A stretch of DNA of 64,000 nucleotides from Cordylochernes scorpioides (Eukaryota > Arthropoda > Arachnida > Pseudoscorpiones > Chernetidae): the NCBI GenBank assembly GCA_030710605.1, contig CP092875.1, positions 65,650,623-65,714,622 on the forward strand, read 5' to 3'. The first letter of the stretch is position 1. Every line of letters begins with the position of its first letter. This document shows, piece after piece, positions 11,325 to 21,535 of this stretch. The translations under genes and the position numbers were made by a program. The notes below the pieces were generated by a model. The model saw only the letters and a list, made by a program, of their open reading frames with translations. It ran no database searches and was not told where the DNA came from.

Positions 11325-11570
11325 TAAATACCGCCTTTGCCGGTCCCAAGCCCGGATGAAAAAGGAGGAGGGGGAGCAGTAACAAGCTCGCTAAAAAACC
11401 TGGGCTCAGCTGGCCCGGCTGATAGTACCCTGTAAGGGCTCCTAATCCAGGGATACAGGATGAGCAGCGTTTGTACTCCATGTTAGGAGCGGCCGCACAT
11501 GGTGTCTGTTCCTCATGTCAGAGGCGGCCATTTCTTTTGGAGCTAAGTCGGCCTGCCACTGAGTAGTGCT
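11325..11570 (+). repeat. GC-richer LINE-like 3' region
   Basis: A C/G-rich block (TGCCGGTCCCAAGCCCGGAT, GGAGGAGGGGGAGCAG) lies directly upstream of the AAG-tailed repeat at 11570-11700. It probably belongs to the 3' end of the same LINE. No RT motif is visible. Confidence 0.45.
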
Positions 11571-11700
11571 CCCAGTCTTAATGACAAAGGCAGACGCATT
11601 CTACTTCGCCCAGTCATAATGGTTGTCAAACAGACACCATCAAGGGTCACAACTTGATGCCCTAATATGAGTGGAGATAAGAAAGAAGAAGAAGAAGAAA
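11570..11700 (+). repeat. LINE 3'-tail repeat (AAG-rich tail)
   Basis: Inverted partner of 10690-10830, ending CTAATATGAGTGGAGATAAG and then (AAG)n. Related tails recur in tandem at 13490-13890. Confidence 0.55.
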
Positions 11701-12039
11701 ATACATATATATTCCTAAAAAGGCACTTCTACCTTTAAATGTGTATTAAAACAAAGATTTTGTTTATAACACCTGTAAAAATTTTAAAGGTGGCGATAAA
11801 ATTATATATATTTGTTAGCAATCAAATAAATTTATGTGCATTCTTCTTACATATATGGAATTTTCTAAATAATCAACGATTTTAAATAAAGAGATATTTT
11901 AGCAAAAATAATGTTTTATAGCCACTCTATTCAAATGCCAAATATCAACCCAAAAATAACATTAGATGTATAAAAAAAAAAAAAAATTCTATAAACAATT
12001 TCATTTTATATATAAATATTTTATCAAAATTGAATAATT
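11701..12039 (+). other. AT-rich DNA, nothing recognised
   Basis: Strongly A/T-biased with a poly-A run near 11970. No supported feature. Confidence 0.5.
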
Positions 12040-12211
12040 AAATTATTTTATGAAAATTCAAAACTATTATAGACGCGTATGATTATTTTAAAAATTAAAC
12101 AATTTCTACTGCCATTACTGCAATGGAAAAATTAATAATAATTTTTTAAAAATAGTTTCGAATTTTCATAACAGATGGCGCGTTAATGCATCATAATATA
12201 AATTATTTTAT
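12040..12211 (+). mobile_element. Rep-C short copy with 12-13 bp target duplication
   Basis: Inverted arms (AAATTC(A/G)AAACTAT) surround a shortened centre with TACTGCCATTACTGCAATGG. The one-sided tail AACAGATGGCGCGTTAATGC follows the right arm. AAATTATTTTAT is repeated at 12040-12051 and 12200-12211. Confidence 0.8.
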
Positions 12212-12423
12212 ATGTATTAAAAAAAAAATTAAATATATTTATTAATTACCAGTTGCGCAAATAAGACACTCTATATCCGATAATTGCGCGTGAAACTATA
12301 TACAATAATTCATATTACACAAGTATATTGATAATATGCTAGAATTATTATCAGTGGTAAAATATCTGTTATATATGTTTTAGTATTAACAACGGCTATA
12401 TTTGTAAATAAAGCGGTATCATT

Positions 12424-12690
12424 TTAAACGGGGCGTTTAACATAGATTTGTTGTTGTTCAGAAAGAGAGGAATGGAATTCCATTCTATAGTTTGAGAAGA
12501 ATTGGTTTGGAACATTCCAAAGTTGTGGGCTTTCTCCCATTCTGCCGGACGAGATAAAACTTCTGCAAACATCCATCATACTGACCGTCTGACACCATAT
12601 AATCGAAATTCGTCTGCCATGATAACAGAAGGTCCGTTGCAATTTTCTTTTGTTAAAATATATATCAAAAGTATATTTAAATATTGACAT
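12424..12690 (-). other. Unrecognised open stretch
   Basis: A minus-strand frame of 88 codons covers a segment of more balanced base composition than its surroundings (FCYHGRRISIIWCQ, CRSFISSGRMGESPQLWN). I do not recognise a family. It may be a fragment of an unidentified transposase; no catalytic motif is clear. A shorter plus-strand frame overlaps it, so coding status is doubtful. Confidence 0.25.
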
Positions 12691-12769
12691 AGTGTTTTAA
12701 AGATATGGTAAATATATTTCTCTCTTTCATTTTGTTATATTAAAATAACTACATATTAAGTGTGTATTA

Positions 12770-13115
12770 TGCGCGCCATCTGTTATGAAAATTTGAAACT
12801 ATTATAGACGTGTATTATTCTTTTAAAAATTAAGTAGTAGAAATTGTTTAATTTTTGAAAAATTCGTTATTTTAAAATAACTATGTATATTATGTGTGTA
12901 AATTCGAAACTATTATAGACGCGTATGATTCTTTTAAAAATTAAACAATTTCTACTGCCCTTACTGCAATGGAAAAATCAATGCCAAGCCCTCCCTTTAA
13001 TTTTTCCATTGCAGTAAGGGCAGTAGAAATTGTTTAATGTTCAAAAGAATCATAAGCGTCTATGATAGTTTCGAATTTTCATAACAGATGGCCTGCTAAT
13101 GCATTATAATATATT
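12770..13115. repeat. Nested Rep-C copies
   Basis: A partial copy (tail GCGCGCCATCTGTTATG at about 12770) is followed by a palindromic copy at about 12898-13095. The latter's arms carry TTTCTACTGCCCTTACTGCA and its complement, with the tail CATAACAGATGGCCTGCTAA on the right. TATATTATGTGT / TATATTAAGTGT around the second copy may be an imperfect 12-bp duplication. Confidence 0.7.
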
Positions 13116-13119
13116 AAGT

Positions 13120-13400
13120 GTTCTGAAAATAGAGCAATCCATACTTAAATCATTAGATAAAAAGGCATATATTGGATCAGAATATAATTTATTTTACTAA
13201 TATTTCAGTTAGGTGAACGCCAACCTTTATCAAGGTGTTATAACATATTTAATGTGTGTCAACAACGAACTCAGCGACACATGTTGTTGACACACATTAA
13301 ATATGTTATAATACCTTGATAAAGGTTGGCGTTCAGCCGACTGAAATATTGGTAAAAATAAATGATATTTTGATCCAATATATGCCTATTTAATTAAAGA
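13120..13400. repeat. Rep-A palindrome
   Basis: Tail GAAAATAGAGCAATCC on the left, then AAAAAGGCATATATTGGATC, CCAACCTTTATCAAGGTGTT and CAACAACGAACTCAGCG. The same sequence is then mirrored back to TTGATCCAATATATGCC. The tail is absent from the right end. Confidence 0.8.
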
Positions 13401-13489
13401 TATATTAAAAGTGTATCTTAATTTTTACAATATATGTTAATATAGGGGAAACAGCGACATCTATATATTAAAATTGAAACTATTTAGGG

Positions 13490-13890
13490 CGAATGGAGAT
13501 AAGAATAGTGGAGATAAGAAAGAAGAAGAAGAGAAGTGCTACATGATGTGCTACAGTGCTATTCTCAACTTCAAACCCAAAACACATTATTGACTGCATT
13601 GACTCCTCCATTGATGTGCTCTACTAATCCCCAGCAGACACCATCGAAAGTCTCAAGCTTTACAAGCTTGATACCCTAATATGATTGAGTGGAGATAAGA
13701 AAGAAGAAGAGAAGTGCTACATGATGTGCTACAGTGAAATTCTCAACCTACAACCCCAAAAAAACATTATTGACTGTATTGACTCATCTATTGATGTGCT
13801 CTACTCATCCCTGACAGACACCATCAACAAGCTTTACATGCTTGACACTCTAATATGATTGAGTGGAGATAAGAAAGAAGAAAATAAGTG
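13490..13890 (+). repeat. Tandem LINE-tail units (~170 bp)
   Basis: GAGTGGAGATAAGAAAGAAG occurs near 13509, 13679 and 13861. Between occurrences lie AAGTGCTACATGATGTGCTA and TTGACTCCTCCATTGATGTG-like sequence. Tandemly duplicated 3' tails of the AAG-tailed LINE are the likely origin. Confidence 0.6.
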
Positions 13891-13899
13891 CTACAATGT

Positions 13900-14570
13900 A
13901 ACATGCCCGGTCATTGGCCGTCAAAATTTATTAATTTGCATATAGGGTCTAAACGGATTTGCATATCAAATGTCCGGTTTGCATATCTCTTTCTTAGTGC
14001 GTCTCTTATTTTTGTCTTATAATGTGTTTAAATTATCAGATGGAAAAATATGTGCTAAGCAAACTAAAGGAATTATAAAATAAAAATCAGACAAGAAATT
14101 GTCTTATTATTATTCAGAGAACACACTTTCACCATGTCTTATATTTTCAAACATATTGCGTAAATAGAATTGACCTGGGAATAGCATCTATCTTAGAGCC
14201 AAGTACCTTTTATAAGATTATAAATTCGATAGAAATTTCAAATTTAATATTTTTAGGTTTAAATGTGATTAAATATGTTACAATATACCTTTTTTTTTAA
14301 ATCAATATGTCTATAAGGATATTATATATATATATATATATATTTTCAATATTTTATCTACTTCCACGCAAATGTAAAATTATATTACCTTCCCTCTGGC
14401 AAAATATTCCAAATAAATTAACTTTCAATAATTCACCCCAAATGGCGTGAAAACAGTAAAATTAGCACATCATCATGCATCAACAATTATTCATTAAATC
14501 AGCAGACAAACGAAAAGAAAAAAATATTGTTTTTTTAAAAAAGTAAAAAGGGCGGAGAAAGTAAATTATG
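13900..14570 (+). other. AT-rich DNA with a TA microsatellite
   Basis: Contains (TA)n at about 14320-14342. No coding or repeat family recognised. Confidence 0.5.
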
Positions 14571-14574
14571 CAAG

Positions 14575-14800
14575 GCACGATTTAAAAATGCAATCAGTGC
14601 ACACCACCGAGTCAATCAAGCCACCTGTTGTAGCACCAGGCGGCGCTAAGTGGGTTATCCCGCCAAAATATGAAATAATAGCAGCCGACTTCATCACCCG
14701 CCCCATTCTGCCCCAATTTACCACCAATAATGGCCGGCCTACGCTTTCTTCTGCACTGGCATGTGCCACCGCCATTTTGTCAACCTCTTTGTTCGTCTGA
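14575..14800. other. Unique GC-richer island
   Basis: An abrupt rise in G+C inside very AT-rich DNA, with GGCGGCGCTAAGTGGG near 14640 and AAAATGGCGGTGG on the minus strand near 14780. Both strands have short open frames, and I recognise no protein. It is not repeated elsewhere in the window. A conserved noncoding element or old exon is possible. Confidence 0.35.
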
Positions 14801-15533
14801 TTACTTCTAAATTGAATTTCGTTTTTTTTATTCTCTAGCTTTGTAAAATAAAATTTCACATTTGGATTATTAATTTTGGGTCTTTTGTTTAGAAAATTTG
14901 AAAACACTTGTTTTACTTTCAATATATTAAACATTATATTGTTATTAAAAACGTATATATTTTTTCTTTTCTCATACTAAAAAGACCAAATGAGCATTTT
15001 GTGGAAAAAAGTAAATGTTTTGTCTACGCATTTAAATATTTAAATAATATCTATGCATATACTATATATATTGCAATATAAATAATTTTAAAAAGCATAA
15101 ACTTTAAAAATATCATTGAAAAGATCAAATATTATTTTAAAGTATTTATATATAATATTATTTAATAGAGGCTATAAATTATTAAGTTAATTTATTATAT
15201 AAATAAGTAATTTATGAATGAATATTATAAATTGAGAGTATAAATAAACTTTTTTTTTTTACTTTTGGTAAATTTTTTTATTTACAACTTTTTTTATTTA
15301 TGTATATTAAAAGCGATTATAGAAAGCAAATTAAAGGAAGATTTTAAAATAGTGTAAATTTAAAAATAACGTCAAAAATTGTTAAAATATAGGGTTTACA
15401 TATGTGTGTGTGTCTAAAATTATTTTTCCACACAATTTTTATAAATTAATTAAAGAGTTTTTTTTACATTTGAGAGAAATAGAAATAAATGTATGTGTGA
15501 GTGTAAGCTCTAAATTTTTAAATATTTTTAAAA
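14801..15533 (+). other. AT-rich DNA, nothing recognised
   Basis: Long A/T runs, a short GT run near 15404, and no supported gene or repeat up to the gypsy insertion. Confidence 0.5.
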
Positions 15534-15538
15534 GATTG

Positions 15539-15793
15539 TGTGATGTATATAGTTGTTTATTTGTTTTGCATATTTTTATTTAAAAATTAATCTCATAATT
15601 TAGTCTATGAAAATAAAAATATTGGACTGGTGACCAAAACAAACTGTAAATATAGATAGCTTAATGTTATATAGTTAGGATAATTGTTTTGTGAGGATAT
15701 TATTAAATGTGATGTCTAATTAATTTTGATCGTAATTGAATAAAATATATAAAATGTAAATGTGTTTTAAATATTAATGACAAGCACTAAACA
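15539..15793 (+). repeat. 5' LTR
   Basis: 255 bp starting TGTGATG and ending GCACTAAACA (TG...CA). Includes AATAAAATATATAAAATG, a plausible TATA/poly-A region. Confidence 0.9.
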
Positions 15794-15795
15794 AC

Positions 15796-15811
15796 TGGCG
15801 ACGAGGAAAAG
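15796..15811 (+). other. Primer-binding site, tRNA-Ser(GCU) type
   Basis: TGGCGACGAGGA lies two bases after the LTR and complements the tRNA-Ser(GCU) 3' end over 12 bases. Confidence 0.75.
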
Positions 15812-15817
15812 CGAATT

Positions 15818-16414
15818 TTGGAAAGAAAAAAGAAATTTATTTGTGAGAAGAAATTATACTTCAAATATGTCTTCAGAATGTTTGAGAAATTTGATGAGAA
15901 TTTAGAAAATGTGGAAAATTATATATATCGCTTGGAACAATTTATGTTAATTTCTAAAACAAAGGAAGATTTTAAGACGCCATTTCTTATTTCAAGTATA
16001 GGCCCTAAATATTTTAGTATCTTGCGAAATTTAGTTTTTCCGGAGGAAGTTGCTCAAGTTCCTTTTGATAAATTATGTACGATCTTATTAAAACATTTTA
16101 ATCCAAAAACTAATATAATATATGAAAGATTCATATTTCAGAAAATGGATCAAAAGTCTGGAGAAACTATTTCTAAATATATGATACGCCTAAAAGACCA
16201 AGCTCAAAGGTGTTATTTTGGAGATTTTTTACAAGAATCCCTACGTGACAGATTTGTTGCTGGCATCATTGATTCATCTACCCAAAAGAAACTCCTGCAA
16301 GAAGAAAAATTAACTTTTGATGGTGCAGTGGACATAGCTCTGTCTGCGGAATCAGCGGATAATGAGCTACATAATATCAAAGGATCCGAAAATGCCCATC
16401 AGTCCCCACAGTAA
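15818..16414 (+). CDS. gag: Gag capsid region of Mag-type element
   Basis: A 198-codon frame encoding the structural Gag precursor up to a TAA at 16412. The pattern FEKFDENLENVENYIYRLEQ, then FLISSIGPKYFSILRNL and ISKYMIRLKDQAQRCYFGDF, is typical of Ty3/gypsy and Mag capsids (helical retrotransposon Gag domain). It begins 25 bases after the PBS; the ATG at 15818 is the first in frame, and a later ATG within the first 25 codons could also be used. The zinc knuckles expected at its C-terminus lie in the same frame just beyond the TAA (16415-16545), so the stop splits capsid from nucleocapsid. Either a nonsense mutation or a recoding site would explain this; mutation is more likely. Confidence 0.85.
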   Translation: MERKKKFICEKKLYFKYVFRMFEKFDENLENVENYIYRLEQFMLISKTKEDFKTPFLISSIGPKYFSILRNLVFPEEVAQVPFDKLCTILLKHFNPKTNIIYERFIFQKMDQKSGETISKYMIRLKDQAQRCYFGDFLQESLRDRFVAGIIDSSTQKKLLQEEKLTFDGAVDIALSAESADNELHNIKGSENAHQSPQ

Positions 16415-17491
16415 CTTCACGCCATTAATAATACCTGTAAACACTGCGGTAAGACTAACCATCTTCATTATAATTGTTTCTTTAAATCTGCTACTTGTAG
16501 AGTTTGTGGTAAATTAGGTCATATTTCCACAATATGTTATAAAAAAGACAGGTCTAACCATAATTTGCCCATAAATTCTAAAAATAATTTTAATAAATTT
16601 AAGTCGCACCCTAATGTTAATAATCCTTCAAATTCTCAAAATAGTTTGTCATTGTATAATATAAATTTACATCCTCCTTTGACTGAAACTGTGTATGTAA
16701 ATGATATTGAACTTTTGGCTGAAATTGATACTGGTGCAGCCATTACTACTTTAACTAAATGTGTTTACTTTAAATATTTAAAAAATATTGAATTAAACAA
16801 ATGTGATACCATCTTAACAGGCTATAATAATTCTAAAATACCTATTTTAGGCAAGGCTAAATTTGAAATTAAATTTAGAAATGTTTCTAGGATCATTGAG
16901 ATACTCATAACTGATTTAAATTGCCCTAAATTTCTTTTGGGAAGAGATTTCCTTAGTTTTTTTGATATTTCTTTCAATTATTTACATAAATTGGACTCTT
17001 TTAATGTAGATTCACTTATAAATGATTATGGATCCATTTTTGAATACAAATCTGGCCCTATTAAAGGTATCAAATGCCATCTTGATGTGAAGGCTGACTT
17101 TATCCCAAAATTTTACAAATTCAGACAAGTTCCTTTTGCCTTAAAACAACTTGTAGAAAATGAAATTGATAAATTGGTTGATTTGAATATTTTGTCTCCT
17201 ATAGATAGAAGTGATTGTGCTTCACCACTTGTTTGTGTTGCAAAACCAGATGGCCAAATTAGACTTTGCGCTGATTTTAAAAAGAGTTTAAATCCTTACT
17301 TAGAGGATGTCAAATATCCTATCCCTAACATTGATTCAGTCTTGAGTAATTTTCAAGGAAAGAAATTATTTACTAAATTATATTTGTCAAAGACTTACCA
17401 TCAAATTGAGATGGATGATATTTCAAAAAAGTATTTGGTTGTCTCCACTCACAAAGGTTTATATAAATATAATCGTTTGGCTTTGGTATAA
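16415..17491 (+). pseudogene. pol: Nucleocapsid, protease and RT N-terminal half
   Basis: Same frame as gag after its stop. Two knuckles are visible at about 16434-16466 (CKHCGKTNHLHYNC) and 16497-16538 (CRVCGKLGHISTIC), both CX2CX4HX4C. The protease has AEIDTGAAITTL near 16720, with the active-site DTG. A linker follows, then RT from about 17080, with PLVCVAKPDGQIRLCADFKK and the first RT boxes up to YKYNRLA near 17485. The frame ends at 17491 because one base is missing near 17487; the continuation is in another frame from there. Several in-frame ATGs exist; the first good one after the knuckles is at 16565. Confidence 0.85.
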
Positions 17492-17520
17492 AGACTGCTT
17501 CTGAAATATTTCAGAAGACA

Positions 17521-18885
17521 ATGGAATCCTTCTTCTCGGGAATCAATGATGTTTACATTTATTTTGATGATATTCTTATTGCATCAGAGGATTTGGAAAG
17601 CCATTTAGATATTCTCAAGAGAACACTTAATATTCTTAAAGAAAATAATTTTACGATAAACAAAAATAAGTGCTTGTTTGTTAAAAATGAGATTGAATAT
17701 CTTGGACATAAAATTAATGAATTTGGTATATACCCCTTGAAAGACAAGCTAGCTTGCATAAAGAATTGTCCAGTTCCTAAGAATATAACTGAATTAAAGA
17801 GCTTCCTTGGATTTTTGTCATTTTATAGTAAATTTTTGCCAAATCTTTCAGATTTAGCATATCCTTTATACAACCTATTAAAAAAGAATGTGAAATGGTC
17901 TTGGAATGTTGAGACAGATGGATCTTTCAATTCCTGTAAAAATGCATTAGATGAGACCTCATGTTTATCGCATTATTCCCTAAATTTGCCTTTGATTCTT
18001 TCTTGTGATGCAAGTCAGGTGGGAATAGGAGCAACCCTTTCACATTTGAAGGATGGGGAGGAAAGGCCTGTGTGTTTCATTTCCAGAACTTTAAATGTTC
18101 ATGAAAGAAAATATTCTCAAGTTGAAAGAGAAGGACTTGCAATTATTTTTGCAGTAAATAAATTAAAAAATTACCTTTTTGGTAGGAAATTCACCATTTA
18201 TACTGATCACAAGCCCTTAATAACTATTTTTGGAGATAAAACAAATTTGCCTCCACTCATTGCAAATAGACTTCATAGATGGGCTCTAACTCTTTCAAAT
18301 TTTAATTTTGAAATTAAGTATAAAAAAGGAAAGGATAATATCATTCCAGATTTCCTTTCTAGATTTCCAGAGTTTCAAAAGAATAGTTTGGAATATAATG
18401 ATGGGAGTAGTGAAATTTTACTCTTAAATACCTCCATCATTGACCATGTTCTTGTGGCTCATGAAACACATTTAGACATAACTTTATTCAAATTGTATGA
18501 AATTATTGAGACAGGGGAGTTACCCTCAAGTCCCAATGATGATCTCATTCCTTATTTAAAAAGGATTGATGACTTCACCATTCTCCAAAAATGTATTTTT
18601 CTTGAGAATAGAATGGTTATTCCAAAAATTCTACATGAAAAGGTACTTCAATTATTACATGAGAGCCATGCAGGGACTAATAAAATGAAAATGATGGCTC
18701 GTTCATCTATTTGGTGGCCTGGCATGGACTCTTCAATAGAAATAATTACAAAAAATTGTGGAACTTGTCTTTCTAATGAATGTTTGCCTCATCAAAGGAC
18801 TGAGAGTTGGCCTAAATACGCAGGACCATGGAGGAGGGTTCACATGGGGACTATTTCAATATCAAAAACAGACTGTTTTTACTAG
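17521..18885 (+). CDS. pol: RT palm, RNase H and integrase zinc finger
   Basis: A 454-codon frame continuing pol. The RT catalytic box is IYFDDILIAS near 17558-17587 (YFDD rather than the common YVDD/YIDD). Connection: LGHKINEFGIYPLKDKL and FLGFLSFYSKFLPNL. RNase H: LSCDASQVGIGATL, ERKYSQVEREGLAIIFAVNK and FTIYTDHKPLITIF, with D-E-D visible. The integrase HHCC finger has HESHAGTNKMKMM...WWPGM...NCGTCL. The frame leaves the true path near 18843, where two extra G residues (GGGG run) shift it, and it ends at 18885. The start given is an internal Met; the open frame begins slightly upstream, just after the one-base deletion. Confidence 0.88.
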   Translation: MESFFSGINDVYIYFDDILIASEDLESHLDILKRTLNILKENNFTINKNKCLFVKNEIEYLGHKINEFGIYPLKDKLACIKNCPVPKNITELKSFLGFLSFYSKFLPNLSDLAYPLYNLLKKNVKWSWNVETDGSFNSCKNALDETSCLSHYSLNLPLILSCDASQVGIGATLSHLKDGEERPVCFISRTLNVHERKYSQVEREGLAIIFAVNKLKNYLFGRKFTIYTDHKPLITIFGDKTNLPPLIANRLHRWALTLSNFNFEIKYKKGKDNIIPDFLSRFPEFQKNSLEYNDGSSEILLLNTSIIDHVLVAHETHLDITLFKLYEIIETGELPSSPNDDLIPYLKRIDDFTILQKCIFLENRMVIPKILHEKVLQLLHESHAGTNKMKMMARSSIWWPGMDSSIEIITKNCGTCLSNECLPHQRTESWPKYAGPWRRVHMGTISISKTDCFY

Positions 18886-19505
18886 CAGTAGATTCATTCT
18901 CTTCATGGGTTGAAGTTTCTGAAGTACCATCTACCAGTGCATATTTTTGTATAAATTTTATGAGAAATTGTATTGCTCGCTACGGATTTCCACAAGTAGT
19001 GGTTTCTGATAATGGTCCTCCTTTCTTTAGTAGTGACTTTGGTGGTTTTTTGTCTAAGAATGGCATATCCCATGTGACATCTCCCCCATATCACCCAAAG
19101 TCGAATGGACAGGCAGAAGTCTCTGTAAGAGAGGTAAAGAAATTGCTAAAAAAGCTATTATATGAAAACGAGCAGGTGGAACTAGATTTGGCTCTGTCCA
19201 GGGCTTTGTTCTTTATAAGGACAGATGTAAATATTAGAAAAGGGACATCACCTGCGGAACTGTTTCTTGGAAGAAAGATCAGATCAAGACTTTCTGTGTT
19301 GTCAAAAGAAGAAGTAAAAGTCTCCAAAGTCAATGGTCAATATGTTAACAGTAAATTTAAAGTGGATGAGACTGTGAAATTTAGGTGGATTACTAATAAT
19401 CATCCCTCTTGGTATACAGGAAAGATAATTAAAATACTAGGAAGGAATTTTTATTTAATAAGACAAGGTGACAGTGAAAAAAAAAATTCATCAAAACTAC
19501 ATTAA
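18828..19505 (+). CDS. pol: Integrase catalytic core and C-terminus
   Basis: Encodes the DDE integrase core: first D in FLLAVDSFSSWVEV near 18877, second D in VVVSDNGPPFFSSDF near 19003, and E in YHPKSNGQAEVSVREVKK near 19110. The D,D-35-E triad is complete. C-terminal part: RKGTSPAELFLGRKIRSRLS, then a beta-rich tail with NNHPSWYTGKIIKILG. It overlaps the previous frame because of the 2-base insertion near 18843. An A9 run near 19480 seems to shift the last residues; in the alternative frame the protein would continue to about 19650, just before the polypurine tract. Confidence 0.88.
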   Translation: MEEGSHGDYFNIKNRLFLLAVDSFSSWVEVSEVPSTSAYFCINFMRNCIARYGFPQVVVSDNGPPFFSSDFGGFLSKNGISHVTSPPYHPKSNGQAEVSVREVKKLLKKLLYENEQVELDLALSRALFFIRTDVNIRKGTSPAELFLGRKIRSRLSVLSKEEVKVSKVNGQYVNSKFKVDETVKFRWITNNHPSWYTGKIIKILGRNFYLIRQGDSEKKNSSKLH

Positions 19506-19670
19506 AAAAAATGTTGCCTGGTAAATCACATCCCACTAATATGAGTGATGCTGAATGTGTGCCAACTCAATCTCAAAGGAGAAAAGTGTTACAACCCCCA
19601 GGTATCCTCAGAGGGAGCGCAGATGTCCACAGATATATAAAAAGTAAATAAATAAATGAGGGGCCAGGCC

Positions 19671-19682
19671 TAAGAAGGGGGA
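19671..19682 (+). other. Polypurine tract
   Basis: AAGAAGGGGGA immediately before the 3' LTR. Confidence 0.8.
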
Positions 19683-19937
19683 ATTGATGCATATAGTTGT
19701 TTATTTGTTTTGCATATTTTTATTTAAAAATTAATCTCATAATTTAGTCTATGAAAATAAAAATATTGGACTGGTGACCAAAACAAACTGTAAATATAGA
19801 TAGCTTAATGTTATATAGTTAGGATAATTGTTTTGTGAGGATATTATTAAATGTGATGTCTAATTAATTTTGATCGTAATTGAATAAAATATATAAAATG
19901 TAAATGTGTTTTAAATATTAATGACAAGCACTAAACA
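19683..19937 (+). repeat. 3' LTR
   Basis: 255 bp, matching the 5' LTR except at the first two bases and one C/T near the start. Followed by GATTG, the second target duplication. Confidence 0.9.
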
Positions 19938-19942
19938 GATTG

Positions 19943-20450
19943 CTACCTATTTTTTATTTGATTTGATTTTTAAAATATATTTTTATAAGCTCTGAACATG
20001 TTGCTATTTGAAATTTAATATTATATATTTCCTAAGTTTTTATTCTTTATTTCGACTTAGAGCGTTATGTCTCCCTAGGGACACTTGCACTTTAAGGATA
20101 AACTAAAATTTTTAAAAGAAAAGAAAAAAAAAAGATATTTTAAATATGTACAGAATTAGTATGCAAGTTAGTTAGATGAAAAGATAAAAAAATATATATA
20201 TCAACACAATTGATATATGTACGAGGGGTTGATATGCAAATTTAGTTAAATGAAATCAAATTTTAAAGTATTGTGGGCATTCGAGAAAAGCAATTTACAG
20301 ATTAAAAAAACGTTTTAAGGAATATTTTAGAATGAAAATATCATAGATATTAGAGAATTATTCAATTAAAACAATACTAAAAAGAGTTAATTTCTAAATA
20401 TAAGCGTTTCATTGGAATTCAGTAGTTTTATCCACCTTAACCGTGAGATG
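19943..20450 (+). other. AT-rich DNA, nothing recognised
   Basis: No supported gene or repeat. Confidence 0.5.
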
Positions 20451-20454
20451 ATCA

Positions 20455-20705
20455 ATAGGGTAGCCTAGTGGACATGGCATCTGCCCGGTAAGCGGAACAC
20501 TATGGGTTCGATTCCCACCCTGGACACTTTTATTTTTCCATTTACCATTACTCTTCACAATTCATCATCCTTTCATACTTCATCCCTAAGGTTAGAAATA
20601 ATCGTTATTTCTCCTTAAAATAATTTTCGATTATTCGTTCAAAAGAAACACATGCGGAATAATTTTCAAATTTTGTTCTACAATCATAATCACTATGTGC
20701 AGCTA
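20455..20705 (+). mobile_element. Rep-B monomer with tRNA-like head
   Basis: Head: GGGTAGCCTAGTGGACATGG...GGGTTCGATTCCCACCC at about 20458-20525, with A box TAGCCTAGTGG and B box GGTTCGATTCC (both perfect Pol III consensus matches). D, anticodon and T stems can pair; the 5' acceptor side is mutated. The body TTTATTTTTCC...AACGATTATTTC-type sequence (here in reverse sense) runs to TTCTACAATCATAA. Unlike the copies at 48692 and 49505 there is no inverted left arm, so this is the simple SINE form. Confidence 0.75.
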
Positions 20706-20719
20706 GATTTCAACATAAA

Positions 20720-20990
20720 GATGACAGTTGATGTGACAACGTTGTCATTCCAGTACGCTTGCCATCCCTGGCCGTATTTTCTGCCATACGCACCCAGATG
20801 TAAAAAATAATCCTATCGGACAAATCCAGTTTTTTTGCCGAGTTTTCAGCCTGGCTCGTTCGGAAAATAGATCCTGTGATAATCTGTGGGAATCGCAGAT
20901 GGCTGGGATTGTGGGGTGCCGAGTTATCATCTCAAGCTTAGCCCAGGTTGATCTCTTCACTTCTAATTGCAATTTTCCCCATCTTCTATC
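20720..20990. other. Unique moderate-GC segment
   Basis: Not repeated in the window and of balanced composition (e.g. CCTGGCTCGTTCGGAAAATA). A 75-codon minus-strand frame exists but matches nothing I know. Could be conserved noncoding DNA or old unidentified repeat. Confidence 0.3.
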
Positions 20991-21124
20991 TCTTCAAGTT
21001 GGATATTGTCACGGCTTATGATTCTAACAATAGTTTTATTTAATAAACAGATTGTCTCTTTAATATTTTTTTACTCAGCATATTTGTCTCATTGCGCCAC
21101 TCTGTTCTCCTATGTAAATAAGTT

Positions 21125-21535
21125 TTGATAAAAAGTGCCTTATCATTCGGATGTCAACAAATTTATAACTGGATGAATGCAATGACGTTTGATCAAGGTC
21201 TTCTTTTTGTTTTATATAAATTCTACAAGGCCGCAGTCACCGTTCGGAGGAGATTAATTGAATCGCCGAATGTCGTGGTCCATTTGGACGAGATAAACGA
21301 AGACCAGAAAGCGGCTGATTCCACACTCGCCTGTTCAGTGATTCGCTAACCATGACGTATGCACGAAGGAACGTGTGGCCATTGGACATACGTCGGACCA
21401 GGAGGCTGTTGTTGGGTGCTGAGCTGCCTGGAGTATAGGAGCTCCATCTATTATTTCTTCCTGTGGTGAATCTGTATAAGACCGGTCGTCTTAATAAAGT
21501 TTTACGTGTGTATATTTCCTGATTTTTCTACGTGA
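21125..21535 (+). repeat. LINE 3' end (hairpin tail family)
   Basis: A frame ending at 21349 (YKFYKAAVTVRRRLIESPN ... LACSVIR) looks like the last codons of a LINE ORF2. It is followed by a 3' UTR with AGGAGCTCCATCTATTATTT, a small stem-loop (AAGACCGGTCGTCTT) and AATAAAG. The same 3' end occurs inverted at 29410-29715. The tail alone recurs at 22200, 38530, 58480 and 58925. RT itself is not in the window, so the clade is unknown. Confidence 0.65.

Larger units (their letters stand above)
15539..19937 (+). mobile_element. Young Mag-type Ty3/gypsy retrotransposon (4.4 kb)
   Basis: Two 255-bp LTRs (15539-15793 and 19683-19937) differ at only about three positions, all in the first eight bases. 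A 5-bp target duplication, GATTG, is at 15534-15538 and 19938-19942. The internal region has a tRNA-Ser(GCU)-type primer site, gag with two zinc knuckles, aspartic protease, RT, RNase H, integrase and a polypurine tract. A stop codon and three small indels interrupt the coding frame. That is surprising for LTRs this similar and could partly be sequencing error. Confidence 0.95.
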
